DNA of 45,543 nucleotides from JAJYVT01 sp035534455 (GTDB lineage Bacteria; Actinomycetota; Acidimicrobiia; Acidimicrobiales; RAAP-2). The notes beneath the pieces were generated by a model that saw nothing but the letters and a program-made list of their open reading frames with translations, was not told the DNA's origin and did no database searches. Both the position numbers and the translations under genes were made by a program. How positions within the stretch are numbered: the stretch's first letter is position 1; every line of letters begins with the position of its first letter. The stretch is taken from positions 1 to 45,543 of the forward strand of contig DATLRV010000025.1 in NCBI GenBank assembly GCA_035534455.1, in the 5' to 3' direction. Below are positions 1 through 7,214 of this stretch, piece by piece.

Positions 1-2
1 AG

Positions 3-206
3 GAGATCACCTCCAACCCGCAGCTGTTGGCCGGCATCGACTCCGCACGAAGAGAGCTGGAGTCGTACCGCAAGTCGAAGTCGCCACAGCCCGCGGTGCC
101 GGGATCAACCTCGCTCGGGAAGGACAAACTCCCCCTGACGGCGATCATTGGCGTCATGCGCACACCCGTCTTACGAGGGGCAATGGCGTCGGTCGATTGT
201 GAGTAG
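3..206 (+). CDS. Partial CDS, C-terminal tail of an unidentified protein
   Basis: An open frame enters from the left edge and stops at TAG 204-206, giving 67 residues. The first 25 or so codons have the strong G/C third positions of real genes here, and the translated tail begins EITSNPQLLAGI followed by a charged helix. That wording loosely recalls the end of Phd/YefM-type antitoxins (a short 'S-D/N-P-x-L-L' helix), and a toxin-antitoxin pair lies just beyond, but this is only a resemblance. The last 35 residues are low in structure and codon bias weakens there. The frame converges on the toxin gene (25 nt between stops). Function is not assigned; frame 2 is also open but reads less like protein. 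Confidence 0.4.
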   Translation, partial: EITSNPQLLAGIDSARRELESYRKSKSPQPAVPGSTSLGKDKLPLTAIIGVMRTPVLRGAMASVDCE

Positions 207-230
207 TCACGACCATCTCCCAGGAGAGTC

Positions 231-569
231 TCAAAAGTCCATCAGGAACCTGAGTGCCCGGGTGATGGCGAAGAGTGCTTCGTCGTTCGCGGCACCAAGA
301 CGAGCGACGAGCCGGTGCTCTGAGACCGACTTCACGTCCTCGCACTTCGCATAGCTGACCTCGTCGAGGTCGCACTCCTTCGGATCGAGCTCGACATGCG
401 AGGGGAGCTCGCGCCGTCTCGTGGTGCAGGGCACGACGATCACCACGCCGGCGCGGCTGTCGTTCAGCGGGTCGGCGGACACCACGACCGCAGGACGACG
501 CCCCGCCTGCTCGCGACCGACGGGTTCGCCGAAGTCCACGAGCCAGATGTCGCCCCGACGGGCCGTCAC
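231..569 (-). CDS. mazF: MazF/PemK-family toxin (endoribonuclease)
   Basis: This 112-residue protein has the PemK/MazF fold signatures: RGDIW at residues 5-9, RRPAVVVS at 24-31 and the PCTT strand at 47-50. In the family a conserved Arg (here R24 or R25) and Thr (T49 or T50) form the RNA-cleaving site. MazF toxins cut mRNA at short sequence motifs and arrest growth when the antitoxin decays. The start is a GTG that overlaps the antitoxin stop as GTGA (566-569), so toxin is translated by coupling to antitoxin, the usual arrangement. The cleavage motif cannot be predicted from sequence. Base composition here looks lower in G+C than the housekeeping genes downstream, which fits acquired DNA. Confidence 0.9.
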   Translation of the reverse strand: MTARRGDIWLVDFGEPVGREQAGRRPAVVVSADPLNDSRAGVVIVVPCTTRRRELPSHVELDPKECDLDEVSYAKCEDVKSVSEHRLVARLGAANDEALFAITRALRFLMDF

Positions 570-805
570 GCCGAATTGTCGGACAGCGAGCTGCTTTCCT
601 CTGCCCGCTCAGCCTGGATCTCCTCCCACGCATTGGCATCGTGACGGAGCTCCGCGTAGCGAGCTGCGAAACGATCGAAGAAGACACGGCGCTCGAGGGC
701 ATCCGCCGCGTCGTCGAGCAGCTCCGTCATCGGTCTGCCCGTCGCCTTGGCCAGCTCCGCGAAGCGGCTCCGCGTCTCCTCGCTGACTCGGATCGTGGTG
801 CTCAT
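566..805 (-). CDS. Ribbon-helix-helix antitoxin of the MazF pair
   Basis: The 79-residue product starts with a ribbon strand (MSTTIRVS) followed by two helices (about 8-21 and 25-40, with GRPMTELL at the turn), the ribbon-helix-helix DNA-binding fold found in many actinobacterial MazE proteins. Residues 41-79 are acidic and probably disordered, the part that wraps and neutralises toxin in this family. It lies first in the operon, as antitoxins normally do. GGAG sits directly against the ATG with no spacer, and a TAGACT box ends 7 nt upstream (minus strand 818-813). The mRNA may therefore be leaderless or nearly so. The adjacent three-site repeat (811-843) is the likely autoregulatory operator. 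Confidence 0.85.
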   Translation of the reverse strand: MSTTIRVSEETRSRFAELAKATGRPMTELLDDAADALERRVFFDRFAARYAELRHDANAWEEIQAERAEESSSLSDNSA

Positions 806-810
806 CTCCA

Positions 811-843
811 GCAGTCTACTGCCAGGTAGACTGCTTCGTCTAC
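811..843. promoter_or_regulatory. Three-site operator-like repeat upstream of the antitoxin
   Basis: The hexamer GTCTAC occurs at 814-819, inverted as GTAGAC at 826-831, and again as GTCTAC at 838-843, each separated by exactly 6 bp. The first two extend to a perfect 9-bp inverted repeat (811-819 with 826-834). A 12-bp period of alternating half-sites close to one helical turn is what ribbon-helix-helix dimers bind side by side. The minus-strand TAGACT (818-813) lies inside it, so a bound repressor would cover the -10 region. Binding is inferred, not shown. Confidence 0.7.
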
Positions 844-882
844 TCCCTCCAGTCGAGATTCGCCCACGACCACCACGGACCC

Positions 883-1506
883 ATGACCACCTACTTCACC
901 GCGGACCAGCACTTCGGTCACCAGAACATCATCGAGTACTGCGGGCGGCCGTTCCACAGCTTCGGCGAGATGAACGCCGTGCTCGTCGCTAACTGGAACA
1001 CCGTCGTCGGCCCGCACGACACCGTCCACGTCCTCGGCGACGTCGCAATGGGTCGGCGGGAGGAGTCGATGCCGCTCATCGGCCGTCTCGCCGGGCACAA
1101 GATCCTTTACCCGGGGAACCACGACCGCTGCTGGTACGGACATGGGCAACGAGCGCTCCGCCTGGAGCAGGAGTACCTCGACGCAGGGTTCGACGAGATT
1201 CGCCAGGGACCGCTTGCGATGACTGTCGGCAACCGGGAGGTCCTCGTCTGCCACCTCTCGTACCAAGGCGACAGCGGCGAGAGCGAGCGCTACCGAAAGT
1301 TCAGTCCGGTCGACGAGGGAATGTGGCTGCTCCACGGGCACGTGCATGAGAAGTGGCGCCAGCAAGGACGCATGGTCAACGTCGGCGTGGAAGTCTGGGA
1401 CTTCACGCCGGTCCCCGAGGAAGTGATCGCCCGAGCGGCCGCCCGACCTTGGGCGCGCCAGCCGCAGAGCCCGTGGGCGAAAGTCAGTGTCGGAGGGGGG
1501 ACTTGA
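883..1506 (+). CDS. Calcineurin-like metallophosphoesterase
   Basis: A 207-residue phosphoesterase with all metal-site motifs: D8-x-H10, GD at 52-53, GNHD at 78-81, H124 and GHVH at 152-155. These bind two divalent metals and hydrolyse phosphate esters; the physiological substrate cannot be read. Small stand-alone members of this type are common in phages and genomic islands. The ATG at 883 puts the first motif at residue 8, as expected. The last ~35 residues after the fold are atypical, and the stop codon (1504-1506) lies inside the tRNA-Leu gene on the other strand. The C-terminus was therefore probably defined by whatever sequence it was inserted beside. It faces the toxin-antitoxin pair divergently. 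Confidence 0.85.
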   Translation: MTTYFTADQHFGHQNIIEYCGRPFHSFGEMNAVLVANWNTVVGPHDTVHVLGDVAMGRREESMPLIGRLAGHKILYPGNHDRCWYGHGQRALRLEQEYLDAGFDEIRQGPLAMTVGNREVLVCHLSYQGDSGESERYRKFSPVDEGMWLLHGHVHEKWRQQGRMVNVGVEVWDFTPVPEEVIARAAARPWARQPQSPWAKVSVGGGT

Positions 1507-1571
1507 ACCCCCACGAGGTTGCCCTCACCAGCCCCTCAAGCTGGCGCGTCTGCCTATTCCGCCACTCCGAC
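1488..1571 (-). tRNA. tRNA-Leu(GAG)
   Basis: Read on the minus strand, an 84-nt type II tRNA. The 7-bp acceptor stem starts GTCGGAG (1571-1565) and pairs with CTCCGAC (1495-1489), with discriminator A at 1488. The D-arm contains GGCGGAATAGGCAGACGC. The anticodon stem CCAGC/GCTGG encloses TTGAGGG (anticodon GAG). A long variable arm is followed by the T-loop GGTTCAAGTCC. CCA is not encoded. The 3' end overlaps 19 nt of the phosphoesterase CDS. Confidence 0.95.
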
Positions 1572-1581
1572 GTGGGAGGCG

Positions 1582-1587
1582 ATCCTA
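1582..1587 (-). promoter_or_regulatory. Probable -10 box of tRNA-Leu
   Basis: TAGGAT on the minus strand ends 10 nt before the tRNA 5' end, leaving a leader of only a few bases. No good -35 hexamer is seen 17 nt further upstream, so the assignment rests on the -10 alone. Confidence 0.4.
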
Positions 1588-1593
1588 TCGCAG

Positions 1594-1643
1594 CCCTTTC
1601 GTCGCTCGGCCAGCCGGCGCCGTGAAGGACGCGGGCGAAAGGG
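1594..1643 (-). terminator. Possible terminator after the secG/solute-binding operon
   Basis: CCCTTTCG (1594-1601) and CGAAAGGG (1636-1643) are perfect 8-bp inverted arms directly after the solute-binding-protein stop codon. The 34-nt loop is itself GC-rich (GCCGGCGCC). There is no T-run. Position supports a terminator between this operon and the tRNA; the long loop makes it uncertain. Confidence 0.3.
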
Positions 1644-3617
1644 TCACTTCTGGGCGCTGGGGCTGTCCGGTGGGACACGGACGGCCCAGTCCTGGGCCGT
1701 CCACATGAGCGACGGCCCGTCCGCGTTCGCGTTGACACCGGCGACGAGCCCCGACCACGCGAAGAGGGTCGGCTGTGCGAAGAGCGGGAGGGCGACCATC
1801 TGCTGCCAGAGCGCTGCGTCAGCATGCGTGTAGAGGGGCGCGGCGTCGACGGGGTTCAACTCCTGCGATGCCTTCTCGAGGAGGGCGTTCAGGCTTGTGT
1901 CGTCGAAGTTGGACCAGTCCTGCGACCCTCCGGTGCCAGGTGTGCCGAGAAGCGGCGTGTACCACGAGATCGCCTGGCTGGGGTAGGAGCCCGAGTGGAT
2001 CGGCAAGAGCGCCATGTCGGCGTGGCCGCTCGCCAGATCGAGCCCGGTGGCCTGTGCGCTCGCGGCGTCGACGAGCGTCACGGCGATGCCCGCAGCCTCG
2101 AGCTGACGGACGATCATCGGTGCCGACGCCTCGGCCCACGGGTCGGCGGTGTCGACGGCGAGCGAGAACGCGAGCACCGTGCCTGTGGGGAACTGCCACG
2201 GGGCGGCACCGAGGCGCAGGGCTCCTGCGGCGGTCAACAAGCGTGTGCTCGCGGCGAGGTCGGCGCCCGGGGGGAAGGCAGGTGTTGTCGGCGATGTGCT
2301 CTTCGACGGGGACTTCGTGTAGCCGGGCTGGCCGCTCACCTGGAGGGGCGGGGGCCGGTGCGCGGGGTACCCCTGCTGGCCCTGGGTGACGAGGTGGCTC
2401 GCTGCCGGCACGATCGTGGAGTCGGCCCAGCCAACCACGCCGTTCACGAGCGCCTGGCGGTCGACGGCGTGGGCGATGGCGAGCCGCACGTCGACGTTGG
2501 CCGTATACGGCGCCGTGGTGGAGAACTCGAGCTGGAGCAGTGTCGTCGAGATCTGGCTCTGGCTCACGAGCGCGGGTTGCGACGTGACGGACTGGAGGTA
2601 GTGCTGGTCGTAGCCGGTGGGGAGGGCGACGTCGACCTCGCCGCTCGCGAGCCACTGCGACAGCTCCGCGGGCCCCGAGGCGATCCGCACGACGATCTTT
2701 GCGACTGCGGGCAGCTGCTCCCACCACTTGGCGTTGCGGACGAGGACCACCTCCTTGCCCGGCACCACCTTGCGCAGCACGAACGGGCCTGCCGACAGGT
2801 CGATAGCGGGATCGAGGGTGGTGCAGTGCGGGTCCCAGCCGGTCCTTTGGAGCACGTGGGCGGGGAGGAGATCGTCGAACAGGGACTGCCAGTCCGCGTA
2901 CGGCGTTTTGAAGACCACGGTGACCGAGCGGCCGTTGGCGCTCGGTGTCACCGAGGTGATCTGCCGGTAGCCGAGCTCGGGTCCTGTCGTGCCTGTCGCA
3001 CCGGGAAGGGTTGTCGTGACCACCGGTGTCGTGACAACCGGTGTCGTGGGGACCGTGGTGGGGGGTGCGTCCCCGACCTTGCTCTTTGCAGCTGTGCCGC
3101 TCGACCCGGACTTCGCGGGCACCCCGACGGGGCCGCCCATCCCGCGTTCGGCCCGCCAGGTGTACTCGAAGTCCGCCGCGGTGACGGGCTTGCCGTCCGA
3201 CCAGACCGCGCGCGGATTGATCGTGTAGACGACGGTCTCGGGGGTCGTGCTCTGCAGCTCGGCCTGTGTGATCAGCGCGGGGTCGTAGACCGGCTGGTCG
3301 TTCGTGTTCACGGTGAACGCACTCGGAAGGACCGGTTCCAACAGGAGACGGTCCGCCCAGGTGTCGCCCGACGCGGTGTTGGGGTTGCAGCCGGTCGGCG
3401 CCTGGTCGATCCCGACGATGACGGTCCCGCCTGTCCCCGGCACCCAGGGGTTCGTGGTCGTGGTCGTGCCTGTGGTGGTGGCCGCCGATGCCGCGGGGCG
3501 CTGCGGGCCCGCGGAGACGACGGCACCGACCAGGCCACCGCCGGTCAGGACCGCGACGACCAGCGCCGCGACCAGCGCCCGGCGCGGAAGGCCCGGGCCA
3601 CTGCCCGGGCGGGTCAC
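1644..3617 (-). CDS. ABC transporter solute-binding protein, family 5 (oligopeptide/DppA-OppA type)
   Basis: 657 residues with an N-terminal hydrophobic segment (about 13-37). The family-5 fold starts near residue 63 (GGTVIVGIDQAP) and contains the typical blocks VVYTINPRAVWSDGKPVTAADFEYTW (131-154), DVRLAIAHAVDR and the late WSNFDDTSLNALL. There is no Cys at the signal-peptide end, so it is not an evident lipoprotein and may stay anchored or be released. Two low-complexity Thr/Pro/Ser-rich insertions (about 161-212 and 420-455) interrupt the domain. No permease or ATPase genes accompany it. It starts at a GTG overlapping the secG stop (GTGA, 3614-3617), so its synthesis is coupled to a secretion-channel subunit. 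The ligand is unknown. Confidence 0.85.
   Translation of the reverse strand: MTRPGSGPGLPRRALVAALVVAVLTGGGLVGAVVSAGPQRPAASAATTTGTTTTTNPWVPGTGGTVIVGIDQAPTGCNPNTASGDTWADRLLLEPVLPSAFTVNTNDQPVYDPALITQAELQSTTPETVVYTINPRAVWSDGKPVTAADFEYTWRAERGMGGPVGVPAKSGSSGTAAKSKVGDAPPTTVPTTPVVTTPVVTTTLPGATGTTGPELGYRQITSVTPSANGRSVTVVFKTPYADWQSLFDDLLPAHVLQRTGWDPHCTTLDPAIDLSAGPFVLRKVVPGKEVVLVRNAKWWEQLPAVAKIVVRIASGPAELSQWLASGEVDVALPTGYDQHYLQSVTSQPALVSQSQISTTLLQLEFSTTAPYTANVDVRLAIAHAVDRQALVNGVVGWADSTIVPAASHLVTQGQQGYPAHRPPPLQVSGQPGYTKSPSKSTSPTTPAFPPGADLAASTRLLTAAGALRLGAAPWQFPTGTVLAFSLAVDTADPWAEASAPMIVRQLEAAGIAVTLVDAASAQATGLDLASGHADMALLPIHSGSYPSQAISWYTPLLGTPGTGGSQDWSNFDDTSLNALLEKASQELNPVDAAPLYTHADAALWQQMVALPLFAQPTLFAWSGLVAGVNANADGPSLMWTAQDWAVRVPPDSPSAQK
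3019..3048. repeat. 15-bp tandem repeat coding Thr/Val/Pro in the solute-binding protein
   Basis: ACCACCGGTGTCGTG (3019-3033) is followed by the near-identical ACAACCGGTGTCGTG (3034-3048). In the minus-strand gene it encodes the repeated TTPVV of the Thr/Pro-rich insertion. Confidence 0.7.
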
Positions 3618-3844
3618 TGCAGCCGGAGGTCCAGGGTGAGCGTCGTCAGGGCGAAGACGATCGCGACCGTCACCGTGATCCGGTCGAGGTTCCGCTCGAC
3701 CACGGTGGACCCGGAAGCTACCGCGCCGACGCTGCCACCGAACATGTCCGACAGGCCGCCGCCCTTGCCGCTGTGCATGAGGATGAGGAAGACCAGACCG
3801 ACGGCCGACAGCACCTCGATGATGATGTACAGCCAGGTCAGCAC
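3614..3844 (-). CDS. secG: Preprotein translocase subunit SecG
   Basis: 76 residues with two membrane helices (about 3-22 and 54-73) joined by the diagnostic cytosolic loop LMHSGKGGGLSDMFGG (22-37). SecG associates with SecYE in the plasma membrane and assists SecA-driven export. The size matches actinobacterial SecG. The start is GTG at 3844 with AAGGAG 8 nt upstream. It follows gap-pgk-tpiA, the position it holds in many actinobacteria and firmicutes. A gap of about 157 nt separates it from tpiA, so it may have its own promoter or be read through. Confidence 0.95.
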   Translation of the reverse strand: MLTWLYIIIEVLSAVGLVFLILMHSGKGGGLSDMFGGSVGAVASGSTVVERNLDRITVTVAIVFALTTLTLDLRLQ

Positions 3845-4001
3845 GGGGCTTGCTCCTTCACGACATGCGGTCCCGCTCGATCGCGCGACGCCCGTCGCGC
3901 GACGAAGACGGTAGCAGCCCGGCCCGCGGCGCAGGGATCGTCAACCCGTCCGGTCCGCTGTCGGGAGCCCGGCGGGGAGGAAGCCCGAAAGAGCACCCGG
4001 C

Positions 4002-4850
4002 TCAGCGTCGCCGGCCTGCCGGAACTGGCCGGCTGGCGCGGACGATCTCGCAGAACGCCGCCGCCTCGAGGCTGGCGCCGCCGACGAGGAGCCCGTCGAC
4101 GTCGGGCTCGGCGGTCAGCTCGGCGGCGTTCTCCGGGGTCACCGACCCCCCGTAGAGGACCCGGATCGAGGCGGCCGCATCGGCTCCCGCGAGCTCTCGC
4201 AGCCTGTGGCGGACCAACAGGCAGGCGTCCTCCGCGTCGACGGCGGTGGCGGCGTTGCCGGAGCCGATCGCCCAGATGGGTTCGTAGGCCACGACCATCG
4301 TTGCGACCTCGGGGGCGTCGAGCCCGCGGAGCGCCGCGTCGAGCTGGGCGGAGAGCCGGAGCTCGGTGTGCCCGGCGGTTCGCTCCTCGGCGGTCTCGCC
4401 GATGCACAGGACGGGGGTCATCTCGTGGCGGAGCACCGCGCGAAGGGTCGCCGCGACCGCCTCGTCGGTCATGGCGAAGTGCTGGCGGCGCTCGGAATGG
4501 CCCACGAGCACGTAGCGCACCCCGAGCCGGGCGAGCATCTGTGGGCTCACCTCGCCGGTGTACGCGCCGCGGTCGTGGTCGTTGCAGTGCTGTGCACCGA
4601 GGGCGACGGGGATCGACTCGCCTTCCACGAGCGTCTGCACCGTGCGCAGGTCGGTGAACGGCGGGTGGACCGAGACGTCCACCTGCGCAACGTCCTCGGG
4701 CTTGAGGCGCAGCCCGAGGTCGCGCACGGTGTGCAGCGCCTCGATGTGGTCGTGGTGCATCTTCCAGTTGCCGCTCACGAGCGGGCGGCGAGCGGACGGG
4801 GTGCCGGCGGCCGCGGTGGGGGCGCCGGCGCGGGTCTCGGAGGTGGCCAT
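4002..4850 (-). CDS. tpiA: Triosephosphate isomerase
   Basis: 282 residues; interconverts dihydroxyacetone phosphate and glyceraldehyde 3-phosphate in the cytosol. Catalytic elements are N28/K30 (SGNWKM), H118 (GHSERR) and E190 (AYEPIWAIG), and the phosphate-binding glycines appear in VLYGGSVTP and GLLVGGASL. An Ala/Thr-rich leader of about 22 residues precedes the usual start of the fold, so a later start is possible, though the ATG at 4850 follows the pgk stop by 3 nt and fits tight operon packing. It is third in the gap-pgk-tpiA series and likely co-transcribed. Confidence 0.97.
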   Translation of the reverse strand: MATSETRAGAPTAAAGTPSARRPLVSGNWKMHHDHIEALHTVRDLGLRLKPEDVAQVDVSVHPPFTDLRTVQTLVEGESIPVALGAQHCNDHDRGAYTGEVSPQMLARLGVRYVLVGHSERRQHFAMTDEAVAATLRAVLRHEMTPVLCIGETAEERTAGHTELRLSAQLDAALRGLDAPEVATMVVAYEPIWAIGSGNAATAVDAEDACLLVRHRLRELAGADAAASIRVLYGGSVTPENAAELTAEPDVDGLLVGGASLEAAAFCEIVRASRPVPAGRRR

Positions 4851-4853
4851 CGG

Positions 4854-6086
4854 TCAAGAGTGTGGCGCGTTCACGGCCCCGCGGAGCGCCGCGAGCCCCG
4901 GGAGGTCGCCGTGCTCGAGGAGCTCCAGCGAGGCGCCGCCCCCGGTGGAGAGGAAGCCGACGCGGTCGGCCAGCCCGAGGTGGACGAGGGCGCTCACGCT
5001 GTCGCCCCCGCCCACCACGCTGAACCCCTTCGACGCCGCGACGGCCTCGGCGACCGTGCGGGTGCCGGAAGCGAAGCGCTCGTCCTCGGTCACCCCGAGC
5101 GGGCCGTTCCAAAAGGCGGTCCCGGCCCCGGCGACGACCTCGCCGAACGTGGCCGCCGTCTTCGGCCCGATGTCGAGGCCCCGCCAGCCGTCGGGCACGT
5201 CCTGGCCCACGACGCGCGGCTCGCCCGCGCCGTTTGCGCCCGCCTCGCCGGCGACCCCGGCGACCCCGGCGACGAAGGGCGCACCGCTTTCGAGCGCGAC
5301 GACGTCGACGGGCAGCACCACCTCGACCCCGGACGCGAGCAGCCGGGCGCACGACTCGACGTGGTCGGGGTCGACGAGCGAGTCGCCCACGTGGTGCCCG
5401 GACGCGACGAGGAACGTGAACGCCATGGCGCCGCCGACGCAGAGCACGTCGACCCGTCGGGCGAGCGCGGCGAGCACTCCGAGCTTGTCGGCCACCTTCG
5501 CCCCGCCGACGACGGCGACGAAGGGCCGCGCGGGGGCCTCGAGGAGCCCGCCCAGCACCTCCACCTCGCGGGCGAGCTGGCGGCCCGCGGCGCTCGCAAG
5601 GCGCGCCGGTGGCCCGACGATCGAGGCGTGGGCGCGGTGCGAGGCCCCGAATGCCTCGTTCACGTACGCGTCCTGGCCCGCGACGAGCTCGTCGACGAAG
5701 GCGAGGTCACAGGCGGCCTCACCGGGGGAGAAGCGGAGGTTCTCGAGCAGTCCCACGCCCGGGAGGAGCTCGGCGAGCCGGGTCCGCACCGGCGCGAGGT
5801 CGTAGCGGGGATCGGGCGCGCCCTTGGGCCTCCCGAGATGGCTGCAGGCCGTGACCTCCGCCCCGTGGTCGAGCAGCCAGCGCAACGTCGGCAGGGCGCT
5901 CCTGATGCGGAAGTCGTCCGCAACCCGGAGCCCGCCCGGCGCGCCCGGATCCTCTTCGAGCGGGACGTTGAAGTCGACGCGGACGAGCACGCGGCGCCCG
6001 GCGACGTCGGGAAGGTCCTCGAGGATGGGCAGCCCGGCGGCGCCGGCGCCCGCCGGGCGCCCCGGCATCGGGGTCGTGCCGGTCAC
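4854..6086 (-). CDS. pgk: Phosphoglycerate kinase
   Basis: 410 residues; makes ATP by transferring phosphate from 1,3-bisphosphoglycerate. Visible signatures are RVLVRVDFNVP (32-42), SHLGRPKG, ENLRFSPGE, VVGGAKVADKL, GPLGVTE, GGGDSVSAL and STGGGASLELLE. The chosen start is GTG at 6086, which overlaps the gap stop as GTGA; an ATG at 6068 is an alternative and would shorten the leader by six residues. The upstream frame stays open across gap, but that region is the shadow of gap, not a fusion. A Val/Ala/Gly-rich insertion (about 268-285), coded by a 9-bp tandem repeat, lies in the C-terminal half. Confidence 0.96.
   Translation of the reverse strand: MTGTTPMPGRPAGAGAAGLPILEDLPDVAGRRVLVRVDFNVPLEEDPGAPGGLRVADDFRIRSALPTLRWLLDHGAEVTACSHLGRPKGAPDPRYDLAPVRTRLAELLPGVGLLENLRFSPGEAACDLAFVDELVAGQDAYVNEAFGASHRAHASIVGPPARLASAAGRQLAREVEVLGGLLEAPARPFVAVVGGAKVADKLGVLAALARRVDVLCVGGAMAFTFLVASGHHVGDSLVDPDHVESCARLLASGVEVVLPVDVVALESGAPFVAGVAGVAGEAGANGAGEPRVVGQDVPDGWRGLDIGPKTAATFGEVVAGAGTAFWNGPLGVTEDERFASGTRTVAEAVAASKGFSVVGGGDSVSALVHLGLADRVGFLSTGGGASLELLEHGDLPGLAALRGAVNAPHS
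5248..5274. repeat. 9-bp tandem repeat (3 copies) inside pgk
   Basis: CCGGCGACC is repeated at 5248-5256 and 5257-5265 and once more with one change at 5266-5274. In pgk it encodes the reiterated VAG of an extra low-complexity loop absent from typical phosphoglycerate kinases. Confidence 0.75.
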
Positions 6087-7120
6087 CTCTGGCGGGACGC
6101 CTCCGGCGCGCCGACGATCGCGACGAGGTCGACCAGCCGGTTCGAGTACCCCCACTCGTTGTCGTACCAGCCCTGGACCTTCACGAGGGTGCGCTCGGCG
6201 TCGACCGCCTGGACCATGGTGAGCGGTGCATCGAAGGTGCACGAGGCCGGGCTGCCCACGATGTCGGAGGAGACGATGGGCTCGTCGCTGTACACGAGGA
6301 TGCCGTCGAGCCGCGGGGAGGTCGCGGCCGCCGCGAAGGCCGCGTTCACGTCGTCCACCGTCACCGCGGCGCCGACCACGACGGTGAAGTCGGTGATCGA
6401 GCCGACCGGGACCGGCACGCGCAGGGCCTGCCCGTCGAGCTTCCCCTTCATCGCCTCGAGGACCTCCCCGGTCGACCGCGCCGCCCCCGTCGAGGCGGGG
6501 ACGATGTTGACGGCCGCGGCCCGGGCCCGGCGAAGGTCCTTGTGGGTAAGGTCCAGCAGGTTCTGGTCGTTCGTGTAGGCGTGGACCGTCGTCATGAGGC
6601 CCGTGACGATGCCGAAGGCGTCGTCGACCACCTTGACCATCGGGACGAAGCAGTTGGTCGTGCACGACGCGTTGGAGACGACGAAGTGGCGGGCCGGGTC
6701 GAAGTCGTCGTCGTTCACCCCGACGACGAACGTCGCGTCCGCGTCGGGGGAGGGGGCCGAGATGACCACCCGGGACGCGCCGCCTTCGAGGTGCACAGCG
6801 GCGGCGTCGCGCGAGGTGAAGCGGCCGGAGGATTCGAGCACGACGTCGGCGCCGAGCTCCTTCCACGGGAGGTCGGCGGGGTCGCGCTCGGCGAGGACCT
6901 TGATCCGCCGGTCGTCGACGACGAGCTCGTCGCCCTCGACGGCCACGCGGGCGTCGAAGCTGCCCTGGGTCGAATCGCGGCGGAGCAGGTGGGCGTTGGT
7001 CTCCGCCGACGTGAGGTCGTTCAGCGCGACGACCTCGATGTCGGCGCCGCGCTCGGCGAGCGCGCGCACGAACTGCCGTCCGATCCGACCGAAACCGTTG
7101 ATCCCGACCCGTACCGTCAT
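6083..7120 (-). CDS. gap: Glyceraldehyde-3-phosphate dehydrogenase, type I
   Basis: 345 residues. The Rossmann motif GINGFGRIG is at 7-15, catalytic C153 lies in SNASCTTNC, and the general base H180 in TTVHAYTNDQ. WYDNEWGYSNR near the C-terminus is diagnostic. N34-D35 at the end of the second strand suggests NAD preference, as in glycolytic enzymes. ATG at 7120 places the Rossmann strand at the very start. It heads gap-pgk-tpiA and follows yvcK by 94 nt on the same strand. The whiA gene that often sits between yvcK and gap in actinobacteria is absent. Confidence 0.97.
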   Translation of the reverse strand: MTVRVGINGFGRIGRQFVRALAERGADIEVVALNDLTSAETNAHLLRRDSTQGSFDARVAVEGDELVVDDRRIKVLAERDPADLPWKELGADVVLESSGRFTSRDAAAVHLEGGASRVVISAPSPDADATFVVGVNDDDFDPARHFVVSNASCTTNCFVPMVKVVDDAFGIVTGLMTTVHAYTNDQNLLDLTHKDLRRARAAAVNIVPASTGAARSTGEVLEAMKGKLDGQALRVPVPVGSITDFTVVVGAAVTVDDVNAAFAAAATSPRLDGILVYSDEPIVSSDIVGSPASCTFDAPLTMVQAVDAERTLVKVQGWYDNEWGYSNRLVDLVAIVGAPEASRQR

Positions 7121-7214
7121 GCCGCATCGCTCCTCGTGGTGAACCGGTGAACTCGCCGTCGGGCCGGCCGCGCGGGGCGCGCTCGGCTACCGGCTCTTGC
7201 TCTCCCCTCCCGTT

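Noticed and set aside
1824..3914. Very long plus-strand open frame opposite the solute-binding protein and secG
   Set aside because: Arg/Gly/Ala-rich translation without domains; it is the antisense shadow of GC-rich genes on the other strand.
4206..6578. 790-codon plus-strand frame across tpiA/pgk/gap
   Set aside because: Antisense to three clear glycolytic genes; no recognisable fold and Arg/Asp/His-rich content typical of shadows.
4854..7127. Apparent gap-pgk fusion in one 757-codon frame
   Set aside because: Only the part after 6086 is Pgk; upstream it reads in the wrong frame through gap, which has its own perfect frame and stop.
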